This document shows positions 1 through 5,378 of a DNA stretch of 9,718 nucleotides, one piece after another. The DNA comes from Bacteroidales bacterium (GTDB lineage Bacteria; Bacteroidota; Bacteroidia; Bacteroidales; UBA932). Position 1 is the stretch's first letter, and every line of letters starts with the position of its first letter. The DNA lies in assembly GCA_017651785.1 (NCBI GenBank), contig JAGCCD010000202.1, positions 1 through 9,718 of the forward strand, read 5' to 3'. The notes under the pieces were generated by a model, which saw nothing but the letters and a program-made list of their open reading frames with translations, did not search any database and was not told the origin of the DNA. A program made the translations under genes and the position numbers.

Positions 1-498
1 CTTGTAGGCGCCGGTGTTGATGTAGTGCCACTGCTTGTCAAGCTGGGGGTCGTTGAAGATGGCCGTGGGCTTGGCGCGCCTTGAAGGCTCGGCAAAAACC
101 ACTCCGGGAATCTGGGAGATGGAACGGGCGGCGCGGGTCTGCGGGAGGGATTCGTCGAAGCGGACGACATACCACCTGTGGAGACCGGCCTCGCGGTGAC
201 GGGGCTCCCATTCGCCAGCATCAGGATAAAGCCTCTCTACACTTGTGGCTCCAATGGCCGCAAGTGCGGAATTAGTACTCTCCGAACGGGTGCTGAGGAA
301 AGCTCCGGATGCCAGGTCGGATTCTATGGCACGGGTAAGTTCTTCGGAAAACTCTACTATCATTTCTCCGGGGATGAGGGAGGTGGTGTTCACCGTCTCT
401 TCCCCGGGAGCGGGTATTGCGGGTTCTACCGGGGCCGGCTCGGATGTGCAGGCCCACAGGCACAACCCTGCTACAAAGCAGGAAAGGGCTTTTTTCAT
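1..498 (-). CDS. Subtilisin-like (S8 family) serine protease lipoprotein, N-terminal fragment
   Basis: Partial gene: the ATG is at 498 and the reading frame stays open for 166 codons to the window edge, so the C-terminal part is missing. Residues 1-17 are a lipoprotein signal peptide with lipobox L14-W15-A16 before C17, followed by a Pro/Glu-rich tether (about 18-38). Residues about 40-142 look like an S8 propeptide of the inhibitor I9 type: a beta strand in LIPGEMIVEF, a helical stretch, and a second strand with RWYVVRF, ending in IPGVVFAEPSRRAK. The segment FNDPQLDKQWHYIN (148-161) matches the usual start of the mature catalytic domain in Bacteroidota subtilases. The catalytic Asp, His and Ser lie beyond the window, so activity cannot be judged. 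The gene starts 7 bases after the 224-residue gene and is probably cotranscribed with it. Predicted role, inferred: membrane-anchored, possibly surface, protein degradation feeding the SusCD-type transporter upstream. Confidence 0.8.
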   Translation of the reverse strand, partial: MKKALSCFVAGLCLWACTSEPAPVEPAIPAPGEETVNTTSLIPGEMIVEFSEELTRAIESDLASGAFLSTRSESTNSALAAIGATSVERLYPDAGEWEPRHREAGLHRWYVVRFDESLPQTRAARSISQIPGVVFAEPSRRAKPTAIFNDPQLDKQWHYINTGAYK

Positions 499-505
499 TA
501 AATAA

Positions 506-1180
506 TTACTGCTGGGCTATGAAATCCACCACGCCGAGAAGGCTCTGGGGATCGTTCCACTTAACTTTATTGGCCTTCAGGAAAGCCTTGAAGGCGGCCG
601 GATCGGTAACGTCTGACACGTCGCGCTTGGTGGCGAAGATGCACATCTTGTTGACGAAGAGATACTTCTTCTTGAGAAGGGGAAGGATCTGTCCGTTGTC
701 TTTGTTGGCCTTGATCTCCATGTGGTTCATGCTGGTGCCTGAATTGGTGGAGCCTACGCCCTCGAGCGAGCTGAGAGCCATTGTGCCAAGCGTGGTTGAG
801 GAAGAACCGTAGGCAGCCCCGGTTGAATTGAGCTTAACCACGTCTACCTCTACGCCCTCCGCAACGTAACCGCTGTTGTTCTGGGCGAGGATCTTCATCA
901 TCTTGCCGCTGGCGTTGATATAGTAGTCCTGGCCAATCCTGGCGGAGAAAGCCTGGCCGGGAGCGAGCTCCTTGATGAGATCTCCGTCTATATAATGCAA
1001 TGCCGCTTTGAGAACGTGCACGTTAAGCAAGGCTTTCTTGGAACTGCCGTCTATGGACATTATCTCGCCCTCCGTAAAATCGGGATACAGGTACGGCCAG
1101 GTGGAAGTGGGATCATATTCCTGGGCTACTGCAAAAAGGGAGGCAAGCGCAAAGGCGCATATAAGCACTAAACGTTTCAT
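506..1180 (-). CDS. Secreted protein of unknown function (224 aa), first gene of the protease unit
   Basis: I do not recognise a named family. The frame is open from an ATG at 1237, but the ATG at 1180 is chosen: it opens a clean signal peptide (KR at 2-3, hydrophobic core 4-18, AVA|Q cleavage after A19), and the longer start would lie upstream of the promoter -7 box at 1203-1210. There is no lipobox, so the product is probably periplasmic or secreted. The mature N-terminus carries STWPYLYPDFTEGEI (26-40), then a compact segment with LLNVHVLKAALHYIDGD (51-67) and strand-like pieces RIGQDYYINASGKMMKI (81-97). A Ser/Thr/Gly-rich stretch spans about 118-151, and the C-terminal part is Lys-rich, followed by a helix with FKAFLKANKVKW (197-208). 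No catalytic motif is visible. Short spacing to the downstream subtilase suggests a linked job (partner, chaperone, inhibitor or substrate), which is inference only. Confidence 0.85.
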   Translation of the reverse strand: MKRLVLICAFALASLFAVAQEYDPTSTWPYLYPDFTEGEIMSIDGSSKKALLNVHVLKAALHYIDGDLIKELAPGQAFSARIGQDYYINASGKMMKILAQNNSGYVAEGVEVDVVKLNSTGAAYGSSSTTLGTMALSSLEGVGSTNSGTSMNHMEIKANKDNGQILPLLKKKYLFVNKMCIFATKRDVSDVTDPAAFKAFLKANKVKWNDPQSLLGVVDFIAQQ

Positions 1181-1202
1181 TTCTTCTATTTTTATAGGGT
1201 TA

Positions 1203-1210
1203 CAAATATA
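1203..1210 (-). promoter_or_regulatory. Bacteroidota -7 box for the 224-aa protein/protease unit
   Basis: Read on the minus strand this is TATATTTG, an exact match to the Bacteroidota -7 consensus TAnnTTTG. It lies 22 bases upstream of the ATG at 1180, giving a predicted leader of less than 20 bases. No TTTG occurs at the usual 19-21 base spacing; the nearest TTTG (1223-1226) is only 12 bases upstream. The -33 element is therefore weak or absent, and an activator may be needed. Its position directly after the upstream terminator supports a separate transcription unit. Confidence 0.55.
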
Positions 1211-1241
1211 GAAAAAGATTTTCAAAAAATGCGCCATATAT

Positions 1242-1272
1242 AAAAGGAGCCGCCATTTTGGGTGGCGGCTCC
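1242..1272 (-). terminator. Intrinsic terminator of the susC operon
   Basis: A perfect 10-bp inverted repeat, GGAGCCGCCA (1246-1255) with TGGCGGCTCC (1263-1272), encloses a 7-base loop. On the minus strand the stem is followed by TTTTATATAT, a usable U-rich tract. It starts 20 bases beyond the stop codon of the 572-residue lipoprotein gene, so it is well placed to end the four-gene operon. The opposite side lacks a T-tract, so it should work only on the minus strand. Confidence 0.9.
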
Positions 1273-1292
1273 GGAAAAGCTATGTATATGAC

Positions 1293-3011
1293 TTACTTGG
1301 CAATCACCTTGGTGAAGTTCACCTTGGGCCTTGCAAAGTTGGGCATAGGTACATACATCCTGGAAGCGGGAGCTACGGACGAACCACCCTCCTCTACACC
1401 TGCGAATTCAGGCATAAAGACGTTGTAGTCGTAAGTAACGATATTGGCCTCCGTAATATCTTCGAGGTTGCCGCTTTCGGGAACGGTGAAGACATAGTAG
1501 AAATAGCCGGGGTAGTCGTTACCATCGTAGAACGAACCTTTTTCCTTCATATAAAGCACGATGTCACGACCGTCGCTTGCGGAAGCAAGTCCGCTGTAAT
1601 AGCCGGTGAGATAGTACTCGATATAATAAGGACCGTCCATGAAGCCGTTCACGAATACCCAATCCTCGTTGGTGGGGATGGTAAGGGTGCCGGCGTCGCC
1701 GTCCCATTCTGCGTAGATCTGGGTGTCAAGTCCGTAGTAATTGGTAATCATGACATTGCCAGCCTCGTCATCATCGGATTTGGCGACGGTGAATGTCCAG
1801 GGATCCTCATTATAAGTGGCACCATAAGCGCTGGCGCCGTCGTTCTGGTATGTTCCAAGAACATCTTCAACGGTGAAACCGTATGAATAGAGGACGGGAC
1901 CCACGGTGAGCTCGGGAGAAGTATTGCCAAAGATATCGATGGCAGCGCCTTCTGCGATCTCGAAGGACACCTCATCTCCACGGTTGGGCTCCTCGGGGAG
2001 GAAAGCAACCACGGTGTAACCGTCGATGGTGCCATAGGTGATGTTGGCAGTGAGATCGTACTCGGAAGTAACCCTTACGCCATCTTCCTCGTGGTAAACC
2101 TTTGCGGTGACTGCATCTTTACCTATCTGTGCGATGGGGGTCTTGCACTTGAACAGGGGGACTGCGGTCTTCCAGTCAACCAGGGTTGCGGGAGCGACCT
2201 CATCGTCGACCTCAATGGAACCTGCAGATACATATCCGTAGATGGAACCCTGTGCGAACACGGGCTGTCCCTTGTCGTCCTGACCGGTAATGGCGCTGGA
2301 AACTGCACCGGTCTTCTGACCGACGGAGTCGATGAATGCGCCCTCGGGGATGTTGACCACATAGAGGGTACCTGGCTGGGTTATATCCTCGAACGTAACG
2401 TCTGCAGAGGTGCCGTTTGCAACAACCTTACCTACTGCCTTCTCAACTGAAGGAGTGCCGGTGGGGAACAGGAACGGGAAACCCTGAGCCGAGATCTCTT
2501 TGCCCTCCACGTAGGTGACTGGCTCTGAGAACTTGAGGGTCAGCACATTGCCCTTGTAGCTGGAACCGGTGATCCTGGGTGCTACGCCGTCCGTAGTGGT
2601 GACGGAAACGGAAACCACAGGGCTCACGTTACCCTCTTCGCTGGCGGCTACAGCATAGACATAATAAGTATGGTTGGGAGTAAGATCCTCTACCTGGATG
2701 GAGAAGCGGGGGGTCTTCTTGTAGCTGATGATTCCCTGCTTGATGCCGGAATACTTCACTGCATAAAGCTGTGAGGAATCGGGAGCTGCAGGGGCAGCTG
2801 TTACAAGATAGGAATAGTAGGCAGATTTGCCCTTGGGAGCAAGAGTGAACTCGAAAGCGTTGTCGCTTACGGAGTCAATCTTGATGTCGATACCTTCCGA
2901 CTCAAGAGCAGGCGTAGGCTCGGTTCCCTCGGGGAAAACGTCCTTGATGCAGGAAGACGCTCCTAATGCGAGTGCCGCTGCAACGATAAGATATGCGAAA
3001 ATTCTTTTCAT
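1293..3011 (-). CDS. Large surface lipoprotein with FN3-like and Ig-like domains (SusCD accessory, 572 aa)
   Basis: The signal peptide ends in lipobox A18-S19-S20 before C21; the mature protein starts CIKDVFPEG, with a charged K-D pair close to the lipidated Cys. Residues about 40-140 look like a fibronectin type III fold (VEDLTPNHTYYVYAVAASEE, then VSVSVTTTDG). Residues about 143-245 resemble an SbsA/Big_5 Ig-like domain: PRITGSSYKGNVLTLKFSEP, later LYVVNIPEGAFIDSVGQKTG. A second, more diverged copy spans about 275-378 (RGDEVSFEIAEGAAIDIFGN). The C-terminal region about 380-535 begins VLGTYQNDG and contains WTFTVAK and AEWDGDAGTLTIP, a beta-rich module also suggested in the neighbouring 291-residue lipoprotein. 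Residues 455-508 are very Tyr-rich. It is the last gene of the operon, 12 bases after its neighbour. Such proteins in SusCD operons are usually surface-exposed accessory binding lipoproteins; the ligand is unknown. SusE/SusF-type starch binding is not indicated. Confidence 0.88.
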   Translation of the reverse strand: MKRIFAYLIVAAALALGASSCIKDVFPEGTEPTPALESEGIDIKIDSVSDNAFEFTLAPKGKSAYYSYLVTAAPAAPDSSQLYAVKYSGIKQGIISYKKTPRFSIQVEDLTPNHTYYVYAVAASEEGNVSPVVSVSVTTTDGVAPRITGSSYKGNVLTLKFSEPVTYVEGKEISAQGFPFLFPTGTPSVEKAVGKVVANGTSADVTFEDITQPGTLYVVNIPEGAFIDSVGQKTGAVSSAITGQDDKGQPVFAQGSIYGYVSAGSIEVDDEVAPATLVDWKTAVPLFKCKTPIAQIGKDAVTAKVYHEEDGVRVTSEYDLTANITYGTIDGYTVVAFLPEEPNRGDEVSFEIAEGAAIDIFGNTSPELTVGPVLYSYGFTVEDVLGTYQNDGASAYGATYNEDPWTFTVAKSDDDEAGNVMITNYYGLDTQIYAEWDGDAGTLTIPTNEDWVFVNGFMDGPYYIEYYLTGYYSGLASASDGRDIVLYMKEKGSFYDGNDYPGYFYYVFTVPESGNLEDITEANIVTYDYNVFMPEFAGVEEGGSSVAPASRMYVPMPNFARPKVNFTKVIAK

Positions 3012-3023
3012 GGTCTGCTCAAA

Positions 3024-3899
3024 TTATTTTTTTGTCCAAGTGGTTTCCCTTACGCACCAGTTGGTATAGAGTGAACCGGTGACGACAGGATAAAGCCATA
3101 CTTTCTCTGCGGAATACCATACACCTTCGGAAACCTCGTTGAAGACCACGTTGCCGGTGTCGTAGAGGTAGATGCCGGGCTCCCAGGTAAGGAGCTGGAA
3201 CTGGTCGTCCTCTGTCTGGTACCAGGCCTGGCACTTCTGACCGACTGCGAAGGAAATGGACTTCTTGTCCTCGGAGACGGTTCCCACGTATGACCAGTCA
3301 CCCCAGCTGGAGTACTGGATACATCCGGGAGTAAAGAAGTCGCAGTGTACCACGGTGACGTCTTTCTCGTCTTTGGTGAGGGTAAGCTCCCAGGTGATGT
3401 CTGCACCGGCGTAGTTCTGAGAAGTTGCAACATAGGTGCCGAGGATGGCGGCCAGAGGGTGGTCGAGGTCGGCGATTATTACGTTGCAGACGTTCTCTGA
3501 GCTGAGTTTAAGGCCGGTGGCGGAGAGAAGCTCGACGCTGAAGTCGAGGTCTCCGGTGTATTCGCCTTCAAGGCTGATGATGTCCAGGACGATGTTCTGG
3601 GTACGTGCGCCGTCGGCGAAAGTAAGAACTGCGGAAGAGTTGGTGTCCTTCACATTCACGCCTGCCTTAGCGGTTCCGTCGTTGATACGGTAGGAAACGG
3701 TGGTGTTGACAGGATCGATGGATGCGATGGTCACGGGGATGATCAGCTTGCCGTAGTCTTCGTTGATCATATAGTTGCTCTTCTCGAATGCAGCGAAGCT
3801 TTCTGCAGGATCAAAAACGGGGAAATCGTTCAGATTGCTGCAGGAGAAGGCTGCGAGGAGGGCTGCGGTGCCCAGAATGGTTCTAAATATATTCTTCAT
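3024..3899 (-). CDS. Calx-beta domain surface lipoprotein (SusCD accessory, 291 aa)
   Basis: The signal peptide ends in lipobox A17-F18-S19 before C20; the mature protein starts CSNLNDFPVFDP. Residues about 35-148 fit a Calx-beta-like fold: YGKLIIPVTI, then TVSYRINDGTAKAGVNVKD, AVLTFADGARTQNIVLDI, and the closing strand NVIIADLDHP. Acidic residues sit at the usual calcium-loop places, but binding cannot be proved here. Residues about 150-291 form a second beta-rich domain beginning ILGTYVATSQ with WELTLTKDEKDVTVV. It contains five non-lipid cysteines together with residue 138 (C138, C186, C193, C223, C282) and many Trp/Tyr. The gene lies 17 bases after susD and 12 before the next lipoprotein gene, and has an unusually strong ribosome binding site. 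Likely a surface accessory of the SusCD complex. The closest remembered parallel is the smaller extra lipoprotein of the BT2261-2264 complex, which needs an alignment to confirm. Confidence 0.88.
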   Translation of the reverse strand: MKNIFRTILGTAALLAAFSCSNLNDFPVFDPAESFAAFEKSNYMINEDYGKLIIPVTIASIDPVNTTVSYRINDGTAKAGVNVKDTNSSAVLTFADGARTQNIVLDIISLEGEYTGDLDFSVELLSATGLKLSSENVCNVIIADLDHPLAAILGTYVATSQNYAGADITWELTLTKDEKDVTVVHCDFFTPGCIQYSSWGDWSYVGTVSEDKKSISFAVGQKCQAWYQTEDDQFQLLTWEPGIYLYDTGNVVFNEVSEGVWYSAEKVWLYPVVTGSLYTNWCVRETTWTKK

Positions 3900-3907
3900 A
3901 TCGTAAT

Positions 3908-3913
3908 CCTCCT
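3908..3913 (-). promoter_or_regulatory. Strong Shine-Dalgarno sequence before the Calx-beta lipoprotein gene
   Basis: Read on the minus strand the six bases are AGGAGG, a full anti-16S match, 8 bases before the ATG at 3899. It lies entirely between the susD stop codon (3917-3919) and the next start. This fixes the start codon and stands out because the other genes of the operon have only weak or no purine-rich motifs, as usual in Bacteroidota. Confidence 0.75.
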
Positions 3914-3916
3914 ATA

Positions 3917-5365
3917 TTATTCCCAGACATTGGGTTCGAGATTCTCGTTGGCGATGGTCTCGCGGTCGGGGATAGGCATGGCCCAACGGTAGTTGGGATA
4001 AGGGATCTCCTTGATAACGCCCTCTGCCACATCGGTACGGGTCATAGCGGTGCCGGTGCGTGCAAGGTCGAACCAGTAGTGGCCTTCCCAGGCAAGCTCC
4101 TTGCGACGCTCGAGCTGAACGCCGGCATTTGTGGTGGGCTGAGTGGAAGCGCCGCGGTTCTTTGCGATGATCTCAAGGTCTGCTGCGGCATTTGCGCCGG
4201 TAGCGCCGTTGATGACTGCCTCTGCACGGTTAAGATACATCTCGGAGAGACGGATGATGGGAACGTTGTTCACGTCGGGGTTGGACTTGCCCTTACCATA
4301 GTACTTGGCAGGCCATACGTCTCCGGCATAGTCACCGGTGCCGACGAAGAAGAGCTTTCCGCGGACGTCACCTTCCTCGTAGATGCCGATGAGGTCCTGG
4401 GATGCGGCTGCATCGCCGTAACCGTCGGGAGAAGTCATCTGGCGGATGCCGGTCCAGTAGCCGTCGTAGCTGTTGGACTTGTCTGCGTAGATCTCGAAGA
4501 TGACCTCGCCGCTGCTCTGGGACTCTGCCCAGTAAACGCTGTTGGCGTCACCGTCCTCGAATGATCCGGAGAAGATATCGTCTGCAGTCCACATTGAGTA
4601 CTTGCCGCTGCTGATAACCTTGGTTGCATAGTCGGCGGCGAGCTGCCACTGCTTTGAGTAGAGGTATACACGGCTCAGGAGGCCCTGGATTGCGTAGATG
4701 CTCACTGCTGCTGCAGGGTCTGTGCCGCTGCGGCGGTATGCAGGATCGATAAGGCCTTCTGCCTTGGTGAGGTCTGCGATTACCTGTTCGTAAACTTGCT
4801 TGACGGTGTTACGGGCGGGCTTTGCAGAAAGGTCGCGCTCAAGCACGATGGGGACACCGAGGTGAGAAGCGTCTGAAGTGTAGGCGTAAGGCTGTGCGAA
4901 GGTGCGGACGAGGTCGAAGTGCGAAAGGGCACGGAGGAAGAGAGCCTCGGCAATGAGATTGTTGCGCTCTTCTTCTGTTCCAAGCTCTGCACTTTCACCC
5001 TCGAGGCGGTTGATAACCTCGTTGCAGCAGGAGATAACATAGTATGCATATGACCACAGGCCGCCCCAGGTATCGGTAGGGCTGTAGTTGATGCGGTAGT
5101 TGGTATAGAGACGGCCGGAGTCGGCAGTGAGGGACTTCCTCGCATTGCCGGTCATAAGCTCGTGACCTACCACGAATATCATTCCATACCAGTTGTCGGC
5201 AGAAGCGAGGGGTGAGTAGGCACCGCCGGTAGCGCTGTCGAAACCTTCGATGGTTGACAGGGTCAACACGTCGCTCTGTGCGGTAAGAGGAGCCTCTTCA
5301 AGGAAATCCTTGCAGGAAACCAGTGCCACGAGAGCGGCTGCAATTATAACAATATACTTTTTCAT
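3917..5365 (-). CDS. SusD/RagB family nutrient-binding outer membrane lipoprotein (482 aa)
   Basis: Family: surface lipoprotein that caps a SusC channel and binds the incoming ligand. The signal peptide ends in lipobox L15-V16-S17 before C18, and the mature protein begins CKDFLEEAP, the classic SusD start. The N-terminal helical/TPR region contains IAEALFLRALSHFDLVRTF (138-156) and IQGLLSRVYLYSKQWQLAAD (226-245). The RagB/SusD signature follows with VPIIRLSEMYLNRAEA (368-383), then LERRKELAWEGHYWFDLAR (418-436) and the C-terminal MPIPDRETIANENLEPN (463-479). Length is near the low end for the family (usually about 480-600). It starts 13 bases after the susC stop, so the pair is surely cotranscribed. 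Substrate cannot be read from the sequence; the lack of carbohydrate enzymes nearby and the protease downstream favour peptides. Confidence 0.97.
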   Translation of the reverse strand: MKKYIVIIAAALVALVSCKDFLEEAPLTAQSDVLTLSTIEGFDSATGGAYSPLASADNWYGMIFVVGHELMTGNARKSLTADSGRLYTNYRINYSPTDTWGGLWSYAYYVISCCNEVINRLEGESAELGTEEERNNLIAEALFLRALSHFDLVRTFAQPYAYTSDASHLGVPIVLERDLSAKPARNTVKQVYEQVIADLTKAEGLIDPAYRRSGTDPAAAVSIYAIQGLLSRVYLYSKQWQLAADYATKVISSGKYSMWTADDIFSGSFEDGDANSVYWAESQSSGEVIFEIYADKSNSYDGYWTGIRQMTSPDGYGDAAASQDLIGIYEEGDVRGKLFFVGTGDYAGDVWPAKYYGKGKSNPDVNNVPIIRLSEMYLNRAEAVINGATGANAAADLEIIAKNRGASTQPTTNAGVQLERRKELAWEGHYWFDLARTGTAMTRTDVAEGVIKEIPYPNYRWAMPIPDRETIANENLEPNVWE

Positions 5366-5378
5366 ATTCTGCTCGTCT

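Noticed and set aside
178..812. Overlapping plus-strand open frames of 86-131 codons at the left end
   Set aside because: They oppose the S8 protease and 224-residue protein genes, which have signal peptides, operon spacing and a promoter; the plus-strand frames have none of these.
1223..1226. TTTG as -33 partner of the -7 box at 1203-1210
   Set aside because: Spacing is 12 bases rather than about 19-21, so it is not accepted as a -33 element.
1181..1237. Longer start for the 224-residue protein (ATG at 1237)
   Set aside because: It would put 19 extra residues before a clean signal peptide and begin upstream of the -7 box, so it would not be in the predicted transcript.
4079..4564. 161-codon open frame on the plus strand
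   Set aside because: Antisense to susD; the product is Val/Gly/Ala-rich without motifs, and no promoter or ribosome site is seen.
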